DNA of 64,000 nt from Parasphingorhabdus sp. (GTDB lineage: Bacteria; Pseudomonadota; Alphaproteobacteria; Sphingomonadales; Sphingomonadaceae). Below, one piece after another: positions 14,242-24,330 of this stretch (its first letter is position 1; each line of letters starts with the position of its first letter). The stretch lies in NCBI GenBank assembly GCA_030373505.1, contig JAUCYS010000002.1:1-64000 (forward strand), written 5' to 3'. Under the pieces are notes generated by a model, which was not told the origin of the DNA, did no database searches, and saw only the letters and a program-made list of their open reading frames with translations. A program made the position numbers and the translations under genes.

Positions 14242-14420
14242 CCTTCTCCCGGGCGGGAGAAGGATACAAAGCCTTATTCGCGAAGCGAATTAGGCGCAGT
14301 TGGATGAGGGTGTTCCGCTGGCGGGATGCTGTGTCATTACCGTCCGGACACCCTCACCGAGCTCCGGCCAGACGATAAGCTGCCAAGTCTTCACAACCCT
14401 TCTGCCTAAACGAGAGGGAA
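14242..14420 (+). repeat. MITE-like intergenic repeat, copy 1
   Basis: cttctcccgggcgggagaaggatac...ttaggcgcagttggatgagggtgttccgct...acaccctcaccgagctccg...taagctgccaagtcttc...gagagggaa; shared with 16742-16986. Confidence 0.75.
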
Positions 14421-14474
14421 TTTGTGCATTCAGTAAGCGGTCGCCGTGAGCGACGTCGACACTCCACTCACGCG

Positions 14475-15389
14475 CTAAGACAAAACTTTGGGTTTAAAAG
14501 CCTCTATAGCCGCACTGGCTTTTTTGGCGGGTAGCTGCCCTTGTTTAACCTTGCTATTGAGATAATTAGGTAATTTTTTTGGAAGATACTCTTCACGAAC
14601 CCACTTACGAAACTCCCCTAAAGCATCGTCTGGATAACAGTAAGCAGGCTGCGGGTTCGATATCGACTGAGGGAAGTACTTGGGGTAATTATGTTCGTAT
14701 CTGCGGCGCGCGCCGTACACGACATCTAGGTTTTCACCGTTCCAAAATTTGCCCCACGCTAATCCCACGCTGATATCGGGTATGAATGATTTCCCAAGGT
14801 CTGCGCCTTCCCGTATCAATGTAACGAGCATGTCAGCCACTTCCTTAAAAACGCTGAAAAATCCGTCGGGAACCGTGTGATATGAAAGACCCACTCGATC
14901 ATGGAATTGCTGCCAAGCAATGTTTGTGGAACCACTTGGATTGAAACCTACTTGCGCGTAAATAAAATCATTAAAGCCTTTACGAGCCAATATTCTGAAG
15001 CTTTTGGCAGCTTGATCGGTGGTAGTCTTCGCTTCAAAAGCATAATACTCCAACACCGCCATACAGACCGCTGCAGGCACAGCATGCTGAATGATCCCGT
15101 CCCGCGGTACCGCAATAAAAGCGATAGTGTCATCACCACCCTGCGCGCGCACTAACTCCCTCACCTTTGCTTCTCTTGGCTTCATTGGAGTTTCCTGCCA
15201 CGCTGCCGTCATTCTGACTATTGAGGTGCTATCGACGCCGCACATTCTTGCCAGCCCACGAAGTGTCAGAAAAGGCGCTCCGTTTGACAGCACTCCCATT
15301 CCTATACCGTCCACCTCCTTTTCTGCAGCGATTCGAAGGTCGAGGTCCAGCTGTCGAGGGGTGGTGACCATTTCGTTGTTGTTTGACAT
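14475..15389 (-). CDS. Phage-type DNA-binding-like protein, candidate BstA/KilA-N-like abortive infection protein
   Basis: MSNNNEMVTTPRQLDLDLRIAAEKEVDGIGMGVLSNGAPFLTLRGLARMCGV...VLEYYAFEAKTTTDQAAKSFRILARKGFNDFIYAQVGF...FHDRVGLSYHTVPDGFFSVFKEVADMLVTLIREG...; RBS-like AAAAGGC upstream; lower GC than flanks. Family name is from memory. Confidence 0.5.
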   Translation of the reverse strand: MSNNNEMVTTPRQLDLDLRIAAEKEVDGIGMGVLSNGAPFLTLRGLARMCGVDSTSIVRMTAAWQETPMKPREAKVRELVRAQGGDDTIAFIAVPRDGIIQHAVPAAVCMAVLEYYAFEAKTTTDQAAKSFRILARKGFNDFIYAQVGFNPSGSTNIAWQQFHDRVGLSYHTVPDGFFSVFKEVADMLVTLIREGADLGKSFIPDISVGLAWGKFWNGENLDVVYGARRRYEHNYPKYFPQSISNPQPAYCYPDDALGEFRKWVREEYLPKKLPNYLNSKVKQGQLPAKKASAAIEAFKPKVLS

Positions 15390-15498
15390 ATTATCTAGCC
15401 TTTTCAATTCGTTGACATGGTGCTCAACTCGACTAGACACTCGCTTTACCCTTAGCTAAAAGGGCGTTGCACAAAGAGGGCGGCTCAGTCGAGCATAA

Positions 15499-15529
15499 GG
15501 TGCTGTGAGCAAAATTTGCGACCAGCACC
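15499..15529. promoter_or_regulatory. 31-bp nested dyad upstream of the BstA-like gene
   Basis: GGTGCTG-tga-GCAAA-A-TTTGC-gac-CAGCACC: 7-bp outer and 5-bp inner arms sharing one centre at 15514. Confidence 0.6.
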
Positions 15530-15562
15530 GCCCATCTTACCAAACGTTTTTGATCCGGCTCA

Positions 15563-15580
15563 GGTTTATTTGGTTAAACC
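15563..15580. repeat. Short inverted repeat
   Basis: GGTTTA-tttggt-TAAACC in the noncoding stretch upstream of the BstA-like gene. Confidence 0.35.
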
Positions 15581-15783
15581 GAGATGAACCATGCTTAAAT
15601 TACGATGACTGGTCCTGCAATTCGGAGTCTCGGACACCTGCATCACGGTGACAGCGCACTTAATTTCAGAATCAGTGGACTATCACCGCGATTCCCAGAG
15701 TTCTCCAAAATAGCAGTCCTCTCAGTTGAAATTGCGGAAATAGTCTACTCACCCCTAAGCCGCATCCTCATATCGAAACGCCT

Positions 15784-16056
15784 TCACCCTGATCGACCCC
15801 CCCGCTCCCGCATCAGCGCCGCATCATAGCGCGCTTGCATCCGGAGCAAAGTGTCCATCTTCACACCAAAGGCTTTCTCGACCCGCAACGCCATTTCGGG
15901 CGACAGCGAGGCCTTGCCGTTCAGCAAGGTTGACAGCGCCGGCCGTCCGACGCCCAATATTTTTGCCGCATCGGTCACGGTCAGCTCATCGGGCAGGATC
16001 GCCTGCCGGATAAACACGCCCGGATGAACCGGCTTCATGCCTATTTTGATCGCCAT
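15784..16056 (-). CDS. higA: HigA-family XRE antitoxin (no adjacent HigB)
   Basis: MAIKIGMKPVHPGVFIRQAILPDELTVTDAAKILGVGRPALSTLLNGKASLSPEMALRVEKAFGV: typical HigA HTH. Confidence 0.88.
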   Translation of the reverse strand: MAIKIGMKPVHPGVFIRQAILPDELTVTDAAKILGVGRPALSTLLNGKASLSPEMALRVEKAFGVKMDTLLRMQARYDAALMRERGGRSG

Positions 16057-16084
16057 GCTTTCCCTTTCCTAGACCCAATAATCT

Positions 16085-16393
16085 CTAAAACCCCTGAAAC
16101 AGAAAATCCAGCGCATCGACAATCACCGCTCGATATTGCTCCTCCACATTTACCACCGGCTTGCCCAGCGACGTGCGGCGCAGGGTGCCGATGTCGGTGG
16201 TCATCAGGCGGAAGGCTTGCCCCTTGATGGTGATTTCGGGTTTGAGCTTGCGCATGGTTTCGGTCTTGGCGTTGTCCGCCGGGACCAAAGGTATCACGAC
16301 CACGCTGGCCAGATCGGAGAGCAGGTCGGCCTGCACCTCCAGCACATAGGGCACGGCTGCCCGGTTCAGCGCATAGACGTCAAAGCGCGCCAT
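16085..16393 (-). CDS. ccdB: CcdB family toxin
   Basis: MARFDVYALNRAAVPYVLEVQADLLSDLASVVVIPLVP...ALDFLFQGF; overlaps the 3' end of ccdA. Confidence 0.9.
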   Translation of the reverse strand: MARFDVYALNRAAVPYVLEVQADLLSDLASVVVIPLVPADNAKTETMRKLKPEITIKGQAFRLMTTDIGTLRRTSLGKPVVNVEEQYRAVIVDALDFLFQGF

Positions 16394-16643
16394 TGTCGTC
16401 GGCCCAGTCGGGCACAAGCAGAGGGCCGGACTCGGCGATCCGCTGGTTGTGCGCAGAGATGGCCTCGCGGTTTTCGGCCAGCCAGCTTTCTTCCCGTGCC
16501 TGCTTGATCGCTGCCTCGATTCCCGCTTCCGCTGCCTTCGAGGCGTTGAGTTTCAGGGCCTTGGCCTCGCGCAATATATCTTCACGGATGGTCAGGTTTA
16601 TCGGGCGCCGCTTCGGGTTTTGCAGACGCGTGGTCGTGGACAT
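16380..16643 (-). CDS. ccdA: CcdA family antitoxin
   Basis: MSTTTRLQNPKRRPINLTIREDILREAKALKLNASKAAEAGIEAAIKQAREESWLAENREAISAHNQRIAESGPLLVPDWADDNGAL. Confidence 0.9.
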   Translation of the reverse strand: MSTTTRLQNPKRRPINLTIREDILREAKALKLNASKAAEAGIEAAIKQAREESWLAENREAISAHNQRIAESGPLLVPDWADDNGAL

Positions 16644-16741
16644 CGGAGACTCCCTTGATTGCGTATGTGCATATCTTATGCGCATATAGCGGGCAGCACA
16701 ATCCCGGGGCGTTGAAGTTACGGGTTGTGGTGAAATTATCC

Positions 16742-16986
16742 ACCTTCTCCCGTGAGGGAGAAGGATACGAAGCCTTATCCGCAGGATTAGGCGCAGTTGG
16801 ATGAGGGTGTTCCGCTTGTTGTCATCCGTTAGTGGTGAGCCTGTCGAACCACGCCTTTAGTCGCTAGGCGCCCTTCGACAGGCTCAGGACTAACGGGCAA
16901 GCTTTGAGATTGTACACCCTCACCCAGCTCCGACTAGGCAGCAAGCTGCCAAGTCTTCTCAACCCTCTCCCTCACGGGAGAGGGAG
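16742..16986 (+). repeat. MITE-like intergenic repeat, copy 2 (with nested hairpin)
   Basis: ccttctcccgtgagggagaaggatacgaagcc...gatgagggtgttccgct ... acaccctcacccagctccg...aagctgccaagtcttctcaaccctctccctcacgggagaggga; complementary ends. Confidence 0.8.
16826..16896. repeat. REP-like palindromic element nested in MITE copy 2
   Basis: CCGTTAGTggTGAGCCTGTCGAA ... TTCGACAGGCTCAggACTAACGG imperfect palindrome, 71 bp. Confidence 0.8.
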
Positions 16987-16990
16987 TTCA

Positions 16991-18298
16991 TCATTGCGGC
17001 AAATCATGACCCAACAAATCCGCCACCAGCAACGCGGTCCGCTTCGTGGCCTGCTGGAGGCTGTTCACGTCCATATCTTCATTGACGGTGTGCGCGCCGG
17101 TGCCCGAGACGCCCAGTCCGTCCATGCTGGCGACATAGGGGGCGACGAAGCTGATGTCTGCCGCGCCGCGGCTTTCCGGAGGGGAGGCCTGAGCGGGTTC
17201 GAGGCCGAGACGCGCGTGCACCGCGTTGAGGCGGTCGAGCAGCGCTTCATTCGCCTTGGTCAATTCCATCGCGGGATATCGATCCTCGAAGGTGATCGTC
17301 GCCTTGGTCAGCGGCAGGCTGTCCTCGGCAATCCCGAGCATCAGCGTTTTTGCGGCGCGCAGCTGCGCGTCGTTCATGAAGCGCAGGCCTCCTGAAGCAA
17401 TCGCGGTTTCGGCGATCACATTATCCTTGCCGCTGAGCGTGACCGCTCCGGCGCTGCCGACGGGGTCGATGGCCGAGCCTGCCGCGACCATGCCAGGATT
17501 GAAGGTCAATCCGAACGGCCCGCGTACCTCGCCGTAGAAGCGGTTCAATATGCGCGCCATTTCAAAAGCGGCACCGGCGCCACTGTCGTCGCTGAATATT
17601 CCCGAAGAGTGCGCGCGCTTTCCCGTTATCTCGAGTTTCCATTTCGAGAAACCGCGTCGGCCAACCACCGCCCATTCGGGACTGCCCCCTTCAAAATTCA
17701 GCGCATAATCAGCGGCTTTGCCCGCCGCGATCAAGTCCTTGCGGGCCTCGGCGAGCGGCGAACCGGTACTCTCCTCATCACCGGTGAAAAATATCGTCAG
17801 CTTGCCGCCCTTGATCGCGTCGGCATCAAGCAGGGCTCGCACGGCATAGATGACCACCGCATTGCCGCCCTTCATGTCAGAGATGCCCGGCCCCCGCAGC
17901 TTGTCGCCATCGCGCTCGAAGCGCTGGAACGGGCTGTCGGGTTCGAACACCGTGTCGAGATGGCCGATCAGCAAGAGGTCGGGGCCCTCGCCAAAATCCC
18001 GTTCTGCGACCAGATGACCGCCGCGCGCCATCGATTCCGGCATGTCGATCCAGCGAACCGCAAAGCCCATTTCCTCCAGTTCGCGCCGGTAGATTTCGCC
18101 GACCTTGCGGACTCCTTTGGCATTGAGCGACCCGGAATTCTGGTTGACCGTTGTTTCGAGCAATTGCAGCTGCTCCGCACCATTGGCGGCGACGGCGTCA
18201 AGAATGAGCTTGTCGCTGGCGCTGGCGCTCGTGATCGAGACCGTGATCGTGGCAAGCAGCAGGCAGGCGGACGTGGCGGCTTTCATTATCGCGAACAT
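16991..18298 (-). CDS. M20 family metallopeptidase (glutamate carboxypeptidase-like)
   Basis: Signal peptide; LLIGHLDTVFEP, GPGISDMKGGNAV, FTGDEESTGSP, EGGSPEWAVVGRRGFSKWKLEITGKRAHSSG. Confidence 0.9.
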   Translation of the reverse strand: MFAIMKAATSACLLLATITVSITSASASDKLILDAVAANGAEQLQLLETTVNQNSGSLNAKGVRKVGEIYRRELEEMGFAVRWIDMPESMARGGHLVAERDFGEGPDLLLIGHLDTVFEPDSPFQRFERDGDKLRGPGISDMKGGNAVVIYAVRALLDADAIKGGKLTIFFTGDEESTGSPLAEARKDLIAAGKAADYALNFEGGSPEWAVVGRRGFSKWKLEITGKRAHSSGIFSDDSGAGAAFEMARILNRFYGEVRGPFGLTFNPGMVAAGSAIDPVGSAGAVTLSGKDNVIAETAIASGGLRFMNDAQLRAAKTLMLGIAEDSLPLTKATITFEDRYPAMELTKANEALLDRLNAVHARLGLEPAQASPPESRGAADISFVAPYVASMDGLGVSGTGAHTVNEDMDVNSLQQATKRTALLVADLLGHDLPQ

Positions 18299-18320
18299 GG
18301 TGGAGGCCTTTTCTCTTTGG

Positions 18321-18455
18321 TCATGAATATTTATCATCGGCCCAGTCGGGGACCAGCAGCGGTCCGGACGCGGCGACAGGTTGATTATGGGCAGCGACTG
18401 CCGCCTGATTTTCGGCCAGCAAATTGTCTTCCCGCGCCTGCGTGATCGCTGTGCT
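18321..18455 (-). pseudogene. Truncated ccdA C-terminal remnant
   Basis: Reading frame AITQAREDNLLAENQAAVAAHNQPVAASGPLLVPDWADDKYS* parallels the intact CcdA tail AIKQAREESWLAENREAISAHNQRIAESGPLLVPDWADDNGAL. Confidence 0.85.
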
Positions 18456-18463
18456 GTCCACCG

Positions 18464-20455
<1,992 letters not shown>

Positions 20456-20598
20456 TAGAAACTCCTGTTATTTACGTTTTCGGCGGTATGACAGAAACGC
20501 AGGAGAGCGCAACCGCTGGTCAAAAACGGGGACAAGCGGTCAGAAGATGAGCGGAGTGGCACCCTGGTCGGTGTCCGGTGCGCGTCCCGTCCAGACCA

Positions 20599-22053
20599 TC
20601 ATTGCGACACGTTCGCCGCCGCCAGCTGCAAATCCCTGACAAATTTGGCATATTCCACCTGCCGCCCCTGCTCGTCCGGAATGCGCAGCAGATAGGACGG
20701 GTGCACCGTCACCAGCAGCGAGCGGCCTTCCGGCCCCGGCAGGATTTCGCCGCGGTGGCGGGCGATCTTGACCGGCTGGCCAGTCAGGCTGCGGGCGGCG
20801 GTGGCGCCGAGGGCGAGAATCAGGCGGGGGTTGACCAGGCGGATTTCCTGCTCGACCCACCAGCGGTAATAGGCGATCTCTCCGGCATTGGGCGTCTCGT
20901 GGATGCGGCGCTTGCCGCGCGGGGAGAATTTGAAGCGCTTGACGGCGTTGGTCAGGAAGGTCTGCTGGCGGTCGATCCCGGCCTCGGCCAAGGCGCGATC
21001 GAGCAGCTGGCCGGCGGGGCCCACGAAGGGTAAGCTCTGGCGGTCTTCCTGGTCGCCGGGCTGCTCGCCGATGATCATCAGCTCTGCCTGATCGGGGCCG
21101 GCGCCGCGCACCAGCGTGGGGGAGGATTTTTCCATTGGCGCATCGGGCTGGCGTTCCAGCATCCGGTAGAGCTGGTCGAGCGAGGCCGGCAGCTCTGCCA
21201 CGGTTTCCCTCGGCCGGTCGTGGATCGGCAGGGTTTCGCCGGGCCGGGCGACCATCGCCGCGACCCGCGTTCCGGCCTGTTCGAGCAGCGCCGGGATCAG
21301 CTCCGCCTCTGGCAGGTTCTTCCAGTATTTCATCGGCATTTCCGACTTCATCGCATTGATATTCACCCGCGCCGGGTTGAAGATATGGGCATAATAAGTG
21401 CGCCATTCTGCCTCGACCACATCTTGCTGCGGCACATCCTCCTTGCGGCCGCCGGGGCCGACCGCCAGCGCCTTGCCGTCCCAGGCGATGCTGGCGCCCG
21501 GGGTGACGATCAGCCAGTCCATGCCGGTGAAGCGGTTGCGGAAAAAGGGAGCGACCGCGGCGGTGATATGATGATCGGGCTCGAACCAGGCGACAAATTG
21601 CTCGCGGTCGCCGCTCTCGCCGATTTTGCGGAAGCGGACAAAGGCGTGCATCTTGTGGATATCGCGGCGGATCGCCTTGGCGTAGCCGTTGAGTTTGAGC
21701 ACGTCCGGGTCGGCGGGGTTGTGGTGCAGGCCGGGAACCGACTGGGCGCGCCAGAGGGTGCGGTAGGCGAGATCGAAGCGGTCGGGATTGCGGTGCAGCA
21801 GGGCGCTGTTGATCAGCGCGAGCAGGTCTTTCGCAATGCGGACCGGGCGGAGCGATTGTGGGGCATCGGCGGTCGGCAGGCTGGCGGGCGGGGACAGGTC
21901 GAGTTCGCCGTCGTCCGGGCGGCCCTCGACCAGCCAGCTGACCGCCTCCGGCGCGATGCCGTGCTGCAGCAGCCGCCGCGCCGCGTCGCGCCAGCCCTCG
22001 CGGTCGGTCTCTCCGGACAGGGTGATGCGATAGTGATGGCGTCCGGACATCAT
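20599..22053 (-). CDS. UdgX-family uracil-DNA glycosylase fused to a DUF4130-type N-terminal domain
   Basis: C-terminus with GEQPGDQEDRQSLPFVGPAGQLLDRAL and KRFKFSPRGKRRIHETPNAGEI (UdgX R-loop); N-terminal TIGR03915-like region. Confidence 0.88.
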   Translation of the reverse strand: MMSGRHHYRITLSGETDREGWRDAARRLLQHGIAPEAVSWLVEGRPDDGELDLSPPASLPTADAPQSLRPVRIAKDLLALINSALLHRNPDRFDLAYRTLWRAQSVPGLHHNPADPDVLKLNGYAKAIRRDIHKMHAFVRFRKIGESGDREQFVAWFEPDHHITAAVAPFFRNRFTGMDWLIVTPGASIAWDGKALAVGPGGRKEDVPQQDVVEAEWRTYYAHIFNPARVNINAMKSEMPMKYWKNLPEAELIPALLEQAGTRVAAMVARPGETLPIHDRPRETVAELPASLDQLYRMLERQPDAPMEKSSPTLVRGAGPDQAELMIIGEQPGDQEDRQSLPFVGPAGQLLDRALAEAGIDRQQTFLTNAVKRFKFSPRGKRRIHETPNAGEIAYYRWWVEQEIRLVNPRLILALGATAARSLTGQPVKIARHRGEILPGPEGRSLLVTVHPSYLLRIPDEQGRQVEYAKFVRDLQLAAANVSQ

Positions 22054-22063
22054 GCGCGGGCGC

Positions 22064-23305
22064 CTAGGCGGGAAACAGGCTAAGCTGTTCGGGCGGCGGC
22101 TTCAGCCGGTCGTAGAGGCTGAGCGAATCCAGCTGCTTGCCCGGATGCCAGTCGAGCGCGGTGATGAAGGGCAGGATCTTGCGGACGGACTGGCAGATGC
22201 GTTCGAGATCAGCCAGCCGCAGGCCGGAAAAGCGGCGCGCCTGCAGGATCTTGCCGACGCCCTTGCCGCCGAGGCCGGGGATACGGAGCAGGCTTTCCCT
22301 GTCGGCGCGGTTGATATCGACCGGGAAGCGGGCTCGGTTCTGCAGCGCCCAGGCAAGCTTCGGGTCGATGGTCAGGTCGAGCTGACCGGCGGCGCCGCCC
22401 TCCATGATCTCTGCCACGGAAAAACCGTAGAAGCGCAGCAGCCAGTCGGCCTGGTAGAGGCGGTGCTCGCGCATCAGCGGCGGGGCCTGCGGCGGCAGGT
22501 TGCTGCTGGCGTCCGGGATCGGGCTGAAGGCGGAATAATAGATGCGCTTGAGGCCATAGCTGCCGTAGAGGCCATTGCTGGTGGTCAGGATTTTCGCGTC
22601 GTCGGAGGCATCGGCGCCGATGATCATCTGGGTGCTGTGGCCGCCGGGGGCGAAGAGCGGTGCCTTGCGGGAGGTCTTGCGCTCCGCCTTCGCCTCGCGG
22701 ACCTGCCTGCCGAGATTGTCCATCGTCTTGCGGATCAGCTTGCCATCCTTTTCCGGCGCCAGCCGGGTGATGGATTCGTCATCGGGCAGCTCGATATTGA
22801 TCGACAGCCGGTCGGCGTAGAGCCCGGCGCGCTTCAGCAGATCGGGATCGGCCTCGGGGATAGTCTTGAGGTGAATATAGCCGCCGAAGCGGTGGACGAC
22901 CCGCAGCCGGCGAGCGACCTCGACCAGCTGCTCCATCGTATAGTCGGGGCTGCGGATGATGCCGGAGGAGAGGAACAGGCCCTCGATATAGTTGCGCTTG
23001 TAGAAGTCGAGCGTGAGGTCGACGATTTCCTGCACGGTGAAGGCGGCGCGGCGGACGTTGCTCGACGAGCGGTTGATGCAATAGAGGCAGTCGAACATGC
23101 AGTAATTGGTCATCAGGATTTTCAGCAGCGAGATGCAGCGGCCGTCGGGGGCGTAGCTGTGGCAGATGCCCATGCCGCCGGTCGAGCCGATGCCGCCGGA
23201 TTTGGCCGAGTTGCGCTTGACCGAACCGCTCGAGGCGCAGGATGCGTCATATTTGGCGGCGTCGGCGAGAATCGCCAGTTTTTCGGAACGGTCAAGTTTG
23301 GACAT
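22064..23305 (-). CDS. Putative DNA modification/repair radical SAM protein
   Basis: CHSYAPDGRCISLLKILMTNYCMFDCLYCINRSSSNVRRAAF radical-SAM cysteine cluster; helix-hairpin-helix SLLRIPGLGGKGVGKILQARR. Confidence 0.9.
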   Translation of the reverse strand: MSKLDRSEKLAILADAAKYDASCASSGSVKRNSAKSGGIGSTGGMGICHSYAPDGRCISLLKILMTNYCMFDCLYCINRSSSNVRRAAFTVQEIVDLTLDFYKRNYIEGLFLSSGIIRSPDYTMEQLVEVARRLRVVHRFGGYIHLKTIPEADPDLLKRAGLYADRLSINIELPDDESITRLAPEKDGKLIRKTMDNLGRQVREAKAERKTSRKAPLFAPGGHSTQMIIGADASDDAKILTTSNGLYGSYGLKRIYYSAFSPIPDASSNLPPQAPPLMREHRLYQADWLLRFYGFSVAEIMEGGAAGQLDLTIDPKLAWALQNRARFPVDINRADRESLLRIPGLGGKGVGKILQARRFSGLRLADLERICQSVRKILPFITALDWHPGKQLDSLSLYDRLKPPPEQLSLFPA

Positions 23306-23449
23306 CCGGCCACGCTATGACTTGTTCCCGTTTTGTTCAATAACCTATATTAGTGTGGCTGCTGTTTCCGCCGGTTTATTTCCCGCGGTAAGGGAAAGGG
23401 GTGCGATGACAGGCTGGACATTGCCCGCCCTGCCACCGCCCTGTGCCGG

Positions 23450-24217
23450 CTACAGGCCCTGACCGCCGGAGACCTCGATCCGCTGGGCATTGACCCAGCG
23501 GTTGCCGGGGGTCAGCAGGCTGGCGATCATCATCCCGATATCGTCCGGCACGCCCACACGGCCCAGAGCAGTCACCTCGGCCAGTTGGCGGTTGATTTCA
23601 GGATTGTCGCGGACCACGCCGCCGCCGAAATCGGTTTCGATCGCGCCCGGGGCAACGGTGTTGGCGGTAATGCCGCGCGCGCCAAATTCCTTGGCCATAT
23701 AGCGGGTCATCACCTCGACCGCGCCTTTCATCACCGCATAGGCGGCATAGCCCGGCAGCGCCATGCGCGTCAGTCCCGATGAAATATTCACGATACGCCC
23801 GTTGTCGGCAATGATCGGCAGCAGCGTCTGGGTGAGGAAGAAGACGCCCTTGACGTGGACGTTCACCAGGCCATCGAACTGCGCCTCGCTGGTCTCGGCA
23901 AAGGGTGCATAGTCGCCGTGGCCGGCGTTGTTGACCAGATAGTCGATATCGTCCCTGCCCCACTCGTCCCGGATGGCAGCGGCCAGATCGTCGCGGAACT
24001 TGGCAAAGCTGGCGATATCGCCGGTATCGAGCGGCAGCGCGATCGCCTTGCCGCCTGTATTTGCTATCGTGGCCACGACCTCGTCGGCAGCAGCCTTGTT
24101 CGAATGATAGGTGAGGATGACACCGACGCCGGATTGCGCGAGATGCTCGGCGGTGTTGCGGCCCAGCCCCCTGCTTCCTCCGGTGATCAATGCGAGTTTG
24201 GTGATTGGATCGGTCAT
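23450..24217 (-). CDS. SDR family oxidoreductase
   Basis: LALITGGSRGLGRNTAEHLA; NNAGHGDYAPF; YAAYAVMKGAVEVMTRYMAKE. Confidence 0.92.
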   Translation of the reverse strand: MTDPITKLALITGGSRGLGRNTAEHLAQSGVGVILTYHSNKAAADEVVATIANTGGKAIALPLDTGDIASFAKFRDDLAAAIRDEWGRDDIDYLVNNAGHGDYAPFAETSEAQFDGLVNVHVKGVFFLTQTLLPIIADNGRIVNISSGLTRMALPGYAAYAVMKGAVEVMTRYMAKEFGARGITANTVAPGAIETDFGGGVVRDNPEINRQLAEVTALGRVGVPDDIGMMIASLLTPGNRWVNAQRIEVSGGQGL

Positions 24218-24330
24218 GTTCAATTCCTTGTCCTGCCCGCGCCCTATTGCGGGGTTGGAAGCGATATAGCCATTCCGCACACGCAAATAATCAGGCAAAA
24301 CTTGACATCATTATTCAGTCACAGCAAACA

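Noticed and set aside
15795-15805. 7-nt C run near the 3' end of higA as a phase-variation tract
   Set aside because: Close to the stop codon, so slippage would change only a few residues; a single short tract is weak evidence.
14240-16990. CRISPR array from repeated segments around the island
   Set aside because: Only two repeat copies ~2.5 kb apart, far longer than CRISPR repeats, with no regular spacers and no cas genes.
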